From assembly GCF_008831285.2 (NCBI RefSeq), contig NC_045141.1, positions 16,974,106 to 17,038,105 on the forward strand: a stretch of DNA of 64,000 nucleotides. The letters are read 5' to 3'. The stretch comes from Nymphaea colorata (lineage: Eukaryota; Streptophyta; Magnoliopsida; Nymphaeales; Nymphaeaceae). A program made the translations under genes and the position numbers. Position 1 is the stretch's first letter. Each line of letters opens with the position of its first letter. The notes beneath the pieces are model-generated. The model was not told the origin of the DNA and searched no databases. It saw only the letters and a program-made list of their open reading frames with translations. Positions 47,296 through 59,461 of the stretch are shown piece by piece.

Positions 47296-48951
47296 TTCTC
47301 AAGGATCGTTACCAGTGCAACTTGAATAACATCAGTACCTGCTTGGGTTGAGATAAAACAAAATGAATATCCAATGCTGTTACTACCAGACCTTAATCAG
47401 GAGAACAAAGGTATCCGCTTTTAAGACGTGTTCTCGTGATATGGCTGGTCCAAATAACAAGAGCAACAATAGTATTACGTGTACTTTGCATGACTAGTAA
47501 CGTGAACGGAGCCATTGGAAAACTAGCCGAATTCTTCAGCATCAAGACTCACCAAGAATTTGTCTATCGAAAATCTAACTGGACTCGCGCAAGGCCTTCA
47601 TAAGAATCAGCTGCAATAAATGGGACACGAGGAGAACAGAACTAAAATTAAACAAGAACCTATCGAGAACACCCGTGAAAAAAGGACGATCTATGCTAAG
47701 GGACGTCGGACTATTATACAGAAAATACAACATGTACAGACTTCTTTCACTTTTGTGGATAAAGGTGCACATTTAGACCCCCCATACGTATTACATGAAC
47801 ATAAAACAGTAATTAGAACTTTAAATAAGAATTAAAAAAATGAGATGCTTCCCCCGCAAGATTTTCCTCTAAAAGTAGCGAATGAGAAGTTAAATTACTT
47901 GAAAAATATTGAACAACGAATCAAGTAAAGTTTTTTAAAAAAAAAATCAAGAAATGTCGCTTAAAAGAATTCCACTGAAGAGGGAAAAGCGCCCAAATCT
48001 ACTTTCCTCCTAATTGAAGCACCAGAAGTTCTTTAATGAATGCTGCTAGTACTAATTGTTCAAAGCTGAATAAAAGAAGAGAAAGAAGGAAAGGAGGGAA
48101 GGAGAGAGAGTCATAATGTATGTAGATGAAGCTTCTTACTGTGGGATCCAACACCCCAAAAACGGCCACTCTAGGACTTCCGCAAGCATTTCTGTGAGTT
48201 ATTTCTTAATGCCATAAACTTGACGAACATGGGAAAGCATAAACGCAAGAACTGAAGCAAGATAATTTTTGTACAGTACCTTTTGAACGACTCTTCACTG
48301 AACAAGCAGATCAGCCTTGGCCTTCACCCACAGAGAAAGAGAGAAAGAAAGAGAGAGATGGGTTTTCTTGCTCCCAGAGAGCGAGATTCTCTCTGAGAAG
48401 AGGAGATCGATGCGCTTGCTCTTTCGGGCGAGAGAGACGGACAGAGGGAGCGGGATATGGAACGTTTTTGAAATTTTTTGAACGTTCGACGGCAAGGCAT
48501 TTTAAAAAGGAAAAAGAAACAAATAAGGCAACTCGGACGACTTTTTGGGCTTTAGATCGGTTCGGGTCGTAACGGGGATTATGAACCCGCCCACTATACG
48601 CAATCGTGTGATTTTGTTATCAAACTGTGAAGTACATACCAATATTTTCTTTTTTGCAATTTTACTTGAGTGAGAATATCACATTAGCATAAAACCTCCA
48701 AGGTCATTCCCTTGGCATGTCTTGATTAAGGAAGAGTGTAGCAAATGATGAAATGCTTCGAGGAGTTGAAAATAAGCATAGATCCGAAGATTTCCAAATC
48801 GGTCAATCTTTAAAACTGTTGCTAAATCTATGGACAAACCGGCGAACTAAAACATCTTACTAGCTAGGAGCTAGAGGAAAAGGAAGCAAAAGCGACTCCA
48901 GTAGTAGCACAGAAATGGGAGCAACCTAAACCATGAAAACAGGGTTGTGGG

Positions 48952-49136
48952 CAGGGGCGGAGCCAAAAAATTTTCATGAGAAAGGCTGAATTAAAGTTTC
49001 TAAATTTTGACACGGACCAATATCATTTTTCAAAATTTTAATGCAGGATAAGTAAATTTTTTTAAATTTTACATATATATATTTTTTTTAGGTGGGGCCA
49101 GGGCCCATGCGGGCCCCTCCCTTAGCTTTGCCCTTA
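48952..49136 (+). mobile_element. Miniature element copy 4, about 185 bp
   Basis: It begins GCAGGGGCGGAGCCAAAAAA and ends GGGCCCCTCCCTTAGCTTTGCCC; the reverse complement of the end starts GGGCAAAGCTAAGGGAGGGG. So the ends form imperfect inverted repeats, and the right end matches the left end of copy 2. The core is AT-rich. Confidence 0.65.
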
Positions 49137-50016
49137 GTTGTGGAAGAAGATCAATACAAGTGTCGTGCTGTTAGGCGAAGGGATATAATACTACACCCTA
49201 AATGGGGAGAGTTCAATAGAAAAAAAACATCTATGGCTTATGCGCTCTGACCCGAGTAGCATGAAGGCACGTGTAATCCATTTTTTTGCAAATAAATGAT
49301 GTTATACTCTTCAAGGAATATAATCTTTTTATATAAACAGCAAACAATTTTACTTCCTTAACTCAAAAGCATTGCAAGGGAGTTTCTTGTATTAGTTGCT
49401 TCACATGATTGTGCAAGTGGTTTGGTATTTCAGGTAGGACTCATCGCTATGTTGAAGCATTTTTTTGCTTAATGGCTGGTTCTTGTTGGCCTATAGATAT
49501 AAATCCACTTCATGATTCATAAGGGCAAGCGCAAGCAACAAGATTGGCTTGAATATCACTACATATGCATCTATTATATGTATTATTGTCTCAAACAGTT
49601 CCCTCTTTGTTCATGTGAAGACTCTTAAAGTGCGTATACAATTAGACACAACAGAAGCTTTTCCCTTATATAATTTAATCCATAAGTGATGCTTGGGCAT
49701 TTGAACAAAAGAACAATTTGTAAGTGTTTGATGAATCTACTCTAAAAAGATTTGTGGAGCATTACAACCCATTATTTTATGAATCTATCTTAATTTTAGG
49801 AACAAATTCATTGGAAACTTGCAAACTGTTCAATGATCCAAAAATCTCATAAGAAGAAGTCATTTGGCAGTTGAGACGCTTTGTGAGTATCCTATGAATT
49901 TGGCTAAGACAAGTTCATGGAAAACTATGACTATTGTTCCATGAACTTACCTCAATTTTTATGACAGATTCACGAAACATTCACAAAATGTTTCTACTAT
50001 CAAACAACTCTTAAAT

Positions 50017-50631
50017 GCCTCTTAGTTTGCATTTGGATGAAGCCTTGGTAAAAAGGGGTTTTTTGGTTTTTGTGAAAATTTATTTTTTAATGGCTTTTGC
50101 AAAACGGGTTTTTATGTTTCGATGATTTGACAAAAACCTGGTTTTGAAACTTGGTTCTTGTTTAGATGACTAAAAAACCTAGCTTCACATAGTGCTTTTG
50201 AAAACTACAGGAGACTATCATTAGTATTATCTATAAGTACTTATTATCATTATTATTGTTATAAGAAAAACATGAAAATGAGCTGAAGAGTGCCATGGTG
50301 ATGTTTATCACTTTTGAAGCCAGCATATATTAAGTGCATATATGCACTTTATTCATCAATTAAACAAATATTTGCAAGCTGCATGAGACATGATTTGTTC
50401 ATTGAAGCAAAGACATGCCAAATAGTATGAAAATTTTAATTGAGTAATCAACAAAGTTACACTTTCAAAAAATGGTTTTGGAGGTAAAACTTAATTTTAA
50501 ACACCCACTTAACTTTTTTTTTTCCTTTGTGTAGATAGTAAGAAAAAAAGAAAACGTCTTCTATTTTAATCGGAATTGTGTTTGTGGAAATTCTAGAAAC
50601 ATAACTCGAAAGCGCCAAACGCACTCTTAGT
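50017..50631. mobile_element. Possible non-autonomous element with short inverted ends
   Basis: The left end reads CTTAGTTTGCATTTGGATGA and the reverse complement of the right end reads CTAAGAGTGCGTTTGGCGCT. The similarity is short and the boundaries are uncertain. The inside is AT-rich with repeated GGGTTTTT and GGTTTT words and no coding frame. Confidence 0.35.
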
Positions 50632-50859
50632 TGTTTTATTATCTGCTATCAGATCAAAATGAAATGATCAGAATTCTAACGAAACCCAATTCTATGGATT
50701 TGGGTTCTTCAGTAGGATCTAATTTTCAGCATCCAGAGTTTCAACAATTTCGGACCTCGACGTCTGGATGTTTTCATGTGTCACCGAACCGTCCCTGCAT
50801 AATCCGAGTTGAGTTTAGCCCGCCAATTTTTTAAGGGTAACAGATTCCCTCGCCTCTCT

Positions 50860-51388
50860 CTCTCTCTCAAGTTCTCGAGTGGCCGGAGGGGCAAAAGGAG
50901 CAGGAAGATCCTCTTGATTTCACGATCAAGAAGTTTTGTCTCTCAGATGGTCCAAAGGTAATCGAATGCACAAACACAATTCCTCTACCTCTCTGTGATT
51001 CTGGTTTTTCTTCTTTCTTCTCTATTCTGTTTTGCGTTCAGGTCACGTTAAAACGAAGGCCACAATCAGTAACGAGCAGCGGCTCAAGTGACTCAAGTTG
51101 AGAGTCCGAGACTCCGAAATTGAAAGTAAAGCAGAGTTTTTACTTTCCCTCTAAAAAACTCTCGAAGCATTTTGTTTCCCCGCCCGGCGCCCAACCCTCG
51201 CCAAATCAGAAAGGGGGAAGCGGAAGTGCCATATCCTTTCCCTCTGCGAATCTGCCGCGGTGGCCAGGTCGGCGGTCGCCCGTTGCAGCGTCACTCCATC
51301 ATTCATCAGAGATTCAGAGACCCGCCAGTCCGACTCCGGCGTTGTCTACTTGTCTCTCGCATAGCTACGCCGCCGGCGCCGAGTCGGG
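50860..51388 (+). promoter_or_regulatory. GC-rich block, candidate promoter and first exon of PSF3
   Basis: This is the only GC-rich stretch between the coiled-coil and PSF3 genes. It has a CT-rich run at 50855, then a stretch ending at a consensus donor (GAGTCGG|GTGAGTG, about 51388). A matching acceptor lies at about 53935 (GAAGTGCAG), 77 bp before the PSF3 start. Open codons at 51120-51395 look like random translation of GC-rich DNA (Pro, Ser, Arg). The link to PSF3 is inference. Confidence 0.4.
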
Positions 51389-51995
51389 TGAGTGAATGTT
51401 TGCCTCCATGCCCCAAATGACTGCTTCTTGATACTTGATAGAGTCATAGATACTTGAATGTTTCGCAACTGGATTTCGATTTGATTGCTTTTATTCGATG
51501 TTGGCTCATGCCTCATGGCTGCGCCTGCGTCAAAAAGATTGGTGTCGCTTGTCGGGTTTTTCGTTTTTTTTTGCCCTTTTTCAACTCTTGTTTTATTTCC
51601 TTGCCGCAGTAAGAGAACATGAAATATTGAAGGTATTCAGAAAATAATTGCAAAAACGAGCCACTGGTCTGAATGCTAGCTTACATATTGCGTAGCAAGC
51701 GTATGTTATACAAGTACTGATATATGAAAGAACATATTACCGCCAATATGTTTCGCTTCTTCGTGTATATCTGTGTTTTCTATCTGATAGATTTCTCTGA
51801 AAGAAGCACTTCTGTCATAGCATGAAATGCAGAGAGAACATTCATTAAGATACCTCCAGGTTCTTTTGGACGAGTACATTGCTGGAAGTTGCGGTATTGG
51901 CTGAATGCCCATGCTTCACATTTCACAATACATTCAGGCCCTTTTCACAATACATATATTTTAATTTGATTTTTTTTTTCACATACTATGTTCTA

Positions 51996-52033
51996 GTGCC
52001 CCATAGCCAAAAATTTCTGGCTCCGCCACTGGC
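51996..52033 (-). mobile_element. Miniature element end fragment
   Basis: The reverse complement reads CAGTGGCGGAGCCAGAAATT, the terminal word of the family at 15865, 17161 and 48952. Only one end is visible. Confidence 0.45.
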
Positions 52034-52989
52034 CACAATCTACCGATTCCTAGGGAATAGTTTTGCGTATAATCTGATTTTAATGTGATAAAAAAAGATT
52101 GAAGGTTGAAATGCTTGAATTCTCTCTCTCTTTCACGTACGTGTGTGTATGTGGACTGTTCGCCACTTGGAGAGGGAGAAGTCATGAGCCTATGGGGGGA
52201 TGAAGATGATTTCGTTTGCATTGTTCTCCGGTTTTACTTCACTTCTCATAGGACAGTGTGCTCGATCTATGCGGGGGACAGCAACACAGAGGAGCTGAAG
52301 CAATCCACTTGGAGGCTGGAGCTGTAATCGTGCCTTGAGCTGGCAATTTGAGACTGAGTTCTCCTAATTTCCTCTCATGTTCATTGTAATTTAGTAGAAT
52401 CCGGTGATCCTGGAAGTTTTCTCGAAGTTGGAGTCCATGGGTTATTCGGTTCGAAGATAGGGGTCGACTTATGGATTTGTAAAGTTGTCGGAAGAGACCC
52501 GTGGTCGAAGAATTTGGTTGTGTGCTGCCTGCATCGGGAGTCTATGCCTTTGGTGGCAGCGCGAATGTATCCTTTCAGCGTTGCCATACTCGCCATAAAA
52601 AAGGATGAAGAATCATAAGCGAAAAGAGTCTGATCTCTAGGTTTGGCACGTCGATTCTAATTGATTCGTGCAAAAATAAGAAAAAATAGATGTGGCAATA
52701 CCTGCCGTTAATTTATTATTTTTTATTTAGTTATTGGTGGTATGGTAAAAGATGCCTGCTGGTATGACAAGACACTCATGCCAGAGAATACGCTTCATCT
52801 TTTAAAACTCTCCTGTGGTTGAACTGCACCTCATTCTTATGAACTTTAGATAGTTAGTGGCTCTGAAGTGCTGCAGTGAGTCCATTGAAGAAAAAAATAA
52901 TGAAAATGTCAAACTTGTTTGCAGATACAAAATGATCAATTCATTAGTAGTATGTGTGTGCGCCTACATGCAAGTATGCGTGAGAGAAA

Positions 52990-52992
<3 letters not shown>

Positions 52993-53024
<32 letters not shown>
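52993..53024. repeat. (GA)n microsatellite
   Basis: An AG run of about 32 bp. Confidence 0.95.
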
Positions 53025-53027
<3 letters not shown>

Positions 53028-54012
53028 CATTTATGTTTTCATTTTCCCACTTCTGTCATTGTTGCATACTATCAAACATGAAATAGAAAGAAGCTATTCA
53101 TTTTTTTGCACAAGGAGAAAAAACAATGTGGGAAAAGGATGTTTTTTGTGTATACATGTGATGCAAGAAAAGAATTCCTTTACTGGAAAGTGCAACCAGA
53201 TGGGGCGTCAGTCGGGATGGTGGAAAATTGGTTTTTAGATCATAGAGATGTTCACTCTTCATTCTCTGCAATTGATCCACAATGGCCACAATCCATAAAG
53301 AGGAAAAAGGAAAGCCACAATTCCATGATATGTTGTGCCATAAGTATACAAAAAATAATAGTCTTACTGGATCCACTGACCTATTTGTCCATATCTGATA
53401 ATACATAAGAACATGAATGATGTAAGTGATGAACAACCGAGTTTGACTGTGTCCTCCTTTGCTTAATATGCAACTATCCTTTCATGCTGGGTTGATGGTT
53501 TCCTATAGCATCACTATCATCATTCACAATTTGCTCTTCTGATCAATCATGGATGACATCTTTTAATTGGTTAAACTTTAAAGTTTGTGGTTCATTAATC
53601 ATTACTGCATTATATTATTATTTTTTTCCAAGAGGAGATAGGTGCAATTACTTTCCCCAATGGATATGCTGCCATACTTCAATCCACCAACTATAAACTA
53701 GTTCACGATAACTGCATATCCTGTGTTGCCATCAGAGCATGTCTTCCAGAAGTCGCATTTGTTTTCTGTAATGTGATTTGACATGTTAAATCACTATTTT
53801 ATTGAATTTTTCTTTGTTAAGGCTTGGATCTTTTCTCTCAATTTCATATAGCAGGTAGTTCACTGACGATGGTTTTAGGAAAGTAAACATTTTAATGTTA
53901 TTTGAGTCAATTTTTGAAGTGCAGGTCTGAGGGAGAGTAAGCTGAGGCTAAGCAGACATTTGTGGATAGAAAGAAAAGCAATAAATTGTAAAGCTAGAAC
54001 TTTTGTTTGTCT

Positions 54013-55227
54013 ATGGCCCAATACTATGAAATAGATAACATAATAATGGGGGAAGAGGTAATATCTGTTTCTGTGGTAGTGGTGCTTTTCTTTTACAGGA
54101 CAACACTTTCCTAAATCCTTTCTTTACCCCCCTTCTTGTGTTTTTCAGCTTGTTTCAGTTGTCTTCAGGGTAGGAGCTAATGGCGTTGGAGTATTAGATC
54201 CTGGTTCAGATAGTAATACTGTATGTCCAATGTACACTCTGGATACTATGGATGCAATCTCAAAGCATCATGAAGGGATTCCATTTATAAGTTAGTTTAC
54301 CTGCCATTGTTTCATTTGCATAAATTAGGTGGAACAAGGTGCAAAGGTTGATCTGCCATTTTGGCTTGCATATGAACTGTATTTGAGACAAGCAGTTACC
54401 CTCAATGTGCCTCCTGCTTTCAATCAAAAGTAAGATGTATTGTGGTTTTCTTTAGCCTTTTGTGGCCAGAAAACAGCATCATATATGTATCTCAAGAAAA
54501 AAGAAGTTATGCGGGTTGTCATATCTTTCATACTGCTTGTATCAAATGTTGCTTTTTTTATGATGCTGTCTCAAGCTGTATACGTTTTGTAAAACTGGCA
54601 GGACAAGAAAGGAAATTCAAGCTGATCCTGCGTGTGTGGATTTAAGAAGTCGATGTCCGTACTTCTATGAAGTGGGTTGCAAAATTGCTCCCTTGTAAGT
54701 TCATATGTTGCATAAGGAAATCTTTATCCTCTTGTGTTCCTTCAATTACTAGAATGTGTTTTTTGGGGCTTGTTTCGGCAACATGGAATCAGCACCTTGA
54801 ATGGATCATTTCTTTGTAGTGGTATGGATCCAATCAGGTAAATTCTGCCCCACCTTCACCCCAACATGAAATTAAACTCTCCTCTTATATGTATATATAG
54901 AAACAATGATCATGCCTTCCACTTTTTATCTTTGCCTTCTGGCTCTCAAAGTACTGTATGTGCTGTTTTGACAACTTCAACGATATAGATAGATGCAAAA
55001 TTTTCAAGTTTGTGGAATAAAAAAATCATAAATTCAGATGTATAAATTAGAGTTTATTTAACAATTAAACTTTTTTAGCTCATAAATTCAATTTAAACAT
55101 TATTTCATGATTTTTTAGTGTTATTTTTTCCATAACTTCTGTATCCATCTATACAATTAGATTTATGAAAAAAACTTGAAACACTGGGATCCATGCATTA
55201 CGAGGCATAATGTATAGAATATGTTTG

Positions 55228-55274
<47 letters not shown>

Positions 55275-56335
55275 TATGGGGGTTCAATGCTGCAATGTCC
55301 CTAATGTTGCCACGTTTTTTTCGAAAAAAAACACGATAAATTGAATTGCCGTTTAAAACTTTAAGAAACAGCATTTTAATGCCAAACAGTTTTTTTTCAT
55401 TTTCTATTTTCTAGCATTTAGTTGCAAATCTACTTATCTTTTGATGTTTGTGTTATTAGTTTCTCACTCATTTTATTTTTTCCCCTATTTTTAGTTTTTA
55501 AAATTTTTAAAAATTTACCATATTTTTCCTGTTGTTTTCAAGCTCGCCGTTATTTGTGACTTTGCTTATTGCTGAAAAACAGTCGCTAAATTAGCACCAT
55601 GGTTTATGGTGTGGTGATGGTTTCTCATATATATATATATATATGTATGTATGTATGTATGTATAAGCATTCATGTGCTTGAATGGTATCTGTAACTTGT
55701 TTGGTTAAAGCTTGACAAATGAGAATGGTTATGTTGTCTTGACTACATTTATTCTGAAGAAAATATTGCATCTGTTTCCAGTACTGGAACAATGGGCATT
55801 GGTTTGGAACCTTTGGATGGGTACAACAAGAAATTAACTTTGGAAGTTATTTAATTGATTACCAATTTGTGAGTTCCTTCATATTACTGACCATTTTATG
55901 TAACTAATTAAGTTTATGGCTTGTCTTTGTGAATATTCAGGGTTGGTGATAGGAGCATTGGTTCCTTCCTCCTTGATGCATTTAGAGGTCGGTATAGAGA
56001 AGTGCTTAGCAAGGCACACAGCACTGCATCTGTGGCAGCGTCCAAGTCTATCTTGTCAAAAGAGGAGTGCGAATGTAAGGCAACCATTTTGTATTATGCT
56101 GGCATTACCTAGTGTGGTTTATACCTTTCTTGGCCTTTTGGCTAAGATTAAGTGTGTGTACCTAGTATGGTTCATGTTTCTACTTGTTCATATGCCTATC
56201 TAACTTTTCTTCTTTCCTTTTGAAGTATTTAATGCAGCAGAAAACTCTATGGCTTCATTCAAAAAATGGCGGGTAGAGGGGGCAAGGCTGGAGAAAGCAT
56301 CCATTCTTGGGAGGAAGAGGAGATCAACAGATTAG
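54013..56335 (+). CDS. PSF3: DNA replication complex GINS protein PSF3
   Basis: Six exons join in phase: 54013-54057, 54149-54220, 54329-54429, 54602-54694, 55941-56074, 56226-56335, encoding 184 residues (remembered Arabidopsis PSF3 about 190). The N-terminus MAQYYEIDNIIMGEE is the PSF3 YYDIDDIL-type start. It is followed by VVFRVGANGVG, VDLPFWLAYELYLRQAV, and the most conserved part, TRKEIQADPACVDLRSRCPY. After the large fourth intron (1.25 kb) come VGDRSIGSFLLDAFRGRY and the C-terminal FKKWRVEGARLEKASILGRK. PSF3 is one of four GINS subunits that with CDC45 and MCM2-7 form the replicative helicase in the nucleus. Differences: LVSVVF after the acidic start where others have more acidic residues, and CE-LF in place of the usual TKEE-KLYEAA. 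Intron 4 holds a palindromic miniature element and two compound microsatellites. Confidence 0.93.
54983..55155. mobile_element. Palindromic miniature element in PSF3 intron 4
   Basis: The left arm begins ATATAGATAGATGCAAAATT and the reverse complement of the right arm begins TATAGATGGATACAGAAGTT; both continue into AATAAAAAAATCAT-like sequence. The whole can fold back over about 50 bp on each side. It is bordered by TA, as in Stowaway-type Tc1/Mariner miniature elements. Confidence 0.5.
55231..55277. repeat. Compound (AT)n(GTAT)n microsatellite, first copy
   Basis: An AT run followed by about eight TATG units. A second compound tract of the same build lies at 55627. Confidence 0.9.
55627..55665. 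repeat. Compound (AT)n(GTAT)n microsatellite, second copy
   Basis: The same structure as at 55231 with fewer TATG units, in the same intron and orientation about 395 bp away. Confidence 0.9.
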
Positions 56336-59300
56336 GTGTTCAAAATAGCAAAACAATCCCCCCATTCTTGTTTCTGCATTACAGTTTCATTATCCCTCCT
56401 TACTTGAAGGTCAACTAAATTATAGCAGTTTGTTGACCTTTTGTCAACTGCAAGTTTTCTGAGTGATCTGACACGACATGTTAAATGAGTCTTTGAAGCA
56501 TATGTTGTGTTAACTATTGTGACCTTGGAACACTGACACATGCATCTCGTTTGCACCTTGAAGCAGCATGTTTGCAATGAATAATCTAGTGGAAGTGGTT
56601 TACTTACCATAGGGAAATCGACAATGGCAGATTCCATAGTCATCATGTGAACATAGAAGTATAGATATCTTTAAATTCAAAAGACCTTGTAGCATGTCTA
56701 CTACAACAGAAATTTCCCTACAGTGACTTATTCTTGCATTTGTCTTCACAACTAATAAGTTGCATCCCTGTTACTTGATTACAGTTGATACCATGACACT
56801 ATCTATGTTCCCATGTTCTGCACGGTTATTCAGAGTTGGTTGATGTCTTTTAGTGATGACTGTATTGGTGCAGAAATTTTATGATTTCAGAGACTAATTA
56901 GTAGTTAATCAAGCAAGAGATAATAGCCTTAGGCTGTGTTTGGGAGCATTTAGTTGCAGGTGCATTTTTTCTTTACGTGCTCTACTGTTTAGAAGCCTTA
57001 CAGTTTCCCTAAGAAATTATTTGTTTCCTGTTCCTGAATTGTGTTGTAACAGGACGTCCTGTTCTACTGTTCTGGAACACCACACAACATGCTGGGAATG
57101 GCCTGTGTTTATGTGGTTGAGAACAAACGTGATGTGTTTGAGACACTGCGTTCCACTGTTTGTAGTGAAATCTGTAAACCTATTGGAAGTGCAGCGCTTA
57201 TGACTGCAGGAAAGTTGTATTCCCTGGAACACAGTGTTCCCCACAATTAAACCAGCTCTAACATCCTCTGCTTTCCAACATACTGTGGAGTTATTTGGGT
57301 TGGGGTGGTTTTGTTGGACAGTTCTGCTGGATGTTGGATGCATTTGAATGGCTAAAATTTAAAAATGTGATACTAAAAGACAGTCACTAAATTGGCAATA
57401 GCCACGGTTTATGGTGCAGTGATTGTCTATGGCGGCTTTAACAATGATTTATGGTCCTTTTTAGCAACGTATTTTTTACTTTTAGCCATCCAGTAACTAT
57501 TCGGCATGTGACAAGGTTAACTTGGTCGGTTATGTTGGCACATTCTGGTATATAAATACAGTTGGTAACTTATGCAAGGATTACATGGGAATAACTATCC
57601 ACAGATGAGTTAAGTGGGCATGACAGAGAAACTTCTAAGGTTACGTTTGATGGCCTCGAATCTTGGATTTGAGGGTTGATTTCAAATCCTCGGATCTTTT
57701 AAAATCATGCCAGTAAATGGGTGTCGTTTGACACGTTTTTGAAAGCATCTGCTCTCTCTCTCTCTCTCTCTCTTCGAGCTGTGAAAAGAGGGGTTTCAAG
57801 CCCTCTTTTCCAGCCGGACATGCGGGCTTGGATGCAAGACCTTCGTTGAAAGGTCACAAGAGCGAGAGAGATCGCACCAGCAGGCATGGTCTGGCAATGG
57901 GCGGTGGGCAGGGGCCATGGTGCGGCTCTTCCTGCCGTGACGTCTCCCATGGAACTGAGATCAGTGGGAGAAGTTGGATCCCCCCTCTCTCCCTTCCAAC
58001 CTGAAACCTCTGGATTTTAGGCCTTCTGTGGATACGAAATCTACAGATTTCAGAATCGTCATTTGTTAATGCCACGGATTTCTCAGTAGATCTGAGGTCA
58101 GATGTAACGTCCGTAGCTATCAAGCGTGTCCTAAAAGAACGAGCGATACAACCAAGCCCATTGTATATTTTTTCCAGTGACAGAAAGAGTCTCTTTGGGT
58201 GGGAGACTTGGTTGCACTGGTTAGATATATTGCTTTTTGTTGGCAAAATAATAAACTTTAAAAATTTCTTGAGTGCCATTACTAGAATCTGAAGGGTCTT
58301 CCATTTTATGTAAGATGAGGTTATTTGTAGCTCTATGAATGTTTGAATTCTACCTTAAGAATAGAAGATACACCCAAAATACCAAGGGGGTCCCGGGAGG
58401 GGCCATGGTCTTCCATTTTAAGTAAAACACATTTTACTTAGTAAAGTTTTTTTTTTAAAAAAAAAAAAATCATTTGACCCATTAGAAATTTTGGAAAACA
58501 TATTAGAACATTTGTGTGCCGTTGCTCCAATTGTGACCCCCCAAAGAAATTGGTTTTATATGTTCGTGGAATGAACCAGTACTGAACTAAAATGCTTGTC
58601 GGAATTATCACAGGATGTGTCGTTAACACGGAACACCAAACGCATACTTTTATTGAAAATTAATGTGCTTCATTTTTATTACTTTTTATAGCAGATTGAA
58701 ATGACCAATTTCAAACCTTTAAGACTGAACTAAATATGACGAACGAATAAATATAGAACGCTGCTAACTCTTTTTTATTACCCAAGCGGGGGCAGCGTTA
58801 GTCAATCAGCGTAGGTGTGGCCTGTTTTTTATTTTATAGCTATTGCTGCTCTATACTTATAAAATTGCCTGTGGAAAGGAAGAAACACCGATATTTATAC
58901 TTAAAGCTATAGTTGTAAATTGCATAGTGAAGCGAAGAAACAATCAATATTTACCTTGAGGATTCGAGATAGGCATAATATAAAGAGAAAATTTAAATGG
59001 TGTAATTATACGTTAGAAATTGAGTTCTAATTATATGTTAGAAATTGAATCCAGTCGAACTTTGTACAGCAGGTGAAGCTAAAATCTCGAAGTCATATCC
59101 TAATCATTTACAGCACTAGTCAGAGAGACATCCAGGAATCAGTTTTCAGGCATAAGATTCAACAATCAAAATTTGAACATGGACAGGTAAAAGAGAGAGA
59201 GAGAGAGAAGAAACAGGTGTCTACCTTGATCCATTCATAGTGAAAAATACAAACAAATCCACAACAGCCCCGGGTGCTCCCGAACAAGAACCTTGGTTTC

Positions 59301-59345
59301 TTCGTCAGATAAAAGAATATCACTTCTGCCAAAATGACACTTGGC

Positions 59346-59376
<31 letters not shown>

Positions 59377-59461
59377 CAAAAACAAACAGTCCCAGTGGAC
59401 ATGCAATTTTGTCCCTTCTCCTTCACACGATACGTACAAACTGCCACGAAGTTTTTGATCA
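56336..59461. other. Convergent intergenic region between PSF3 and the TVP15-like gene
   Basis: At about 57365-57470 there is a segment (ACAGTCACTAAATTGGCAAT, then a GGTTTATGGTGCAGTGATTG part) that resembles 55575-55625 in PSF3 intron 4, so a dispersed repeat family has two fragments here. A (CT)n run lies at 57752-57772. Open frames are short; no gene is supported. The (GA)n run at 59346-59372 lies just beyond the end of the TVP15-like gene. Confidence 0.5.
59346..59372. repeat. (GA)n microsatellite
   Basis: A GA run of about 27 bp in the presumed 3' untranslated region of the TVP15-like gene. Confidence 0.9.

Larger units (their letters stand above)
47296..54012. other. Divergent intergenic region between the coiled-coil and PSF3 genes
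   Basis: Left part: leader of the coiled-coil gene, with GA-rich DNA at about 48320-48450. Middle: AT-rich DNA with miniature elements at 48952 and possibly 50017. A GC-rich block at 50850-51400 with a GAGTCGG|GTGAGTG donor near 51388 looks like a promoter and first non-coding exon, perhaps of PSF3. Then AT-rich DNA with a (GA)n run at about 52993-53024. No coding gene is supported. Confidence 0.5.

Noticed and set aside
55773-55855. Exon-like segment in PSF3 intron 4 (reads TGTMGIGLEPLDGY)
   Set aside because: It follows an acceptor-like site, but the PSF3 exons join in phase without it and it has no counterpart in the family.
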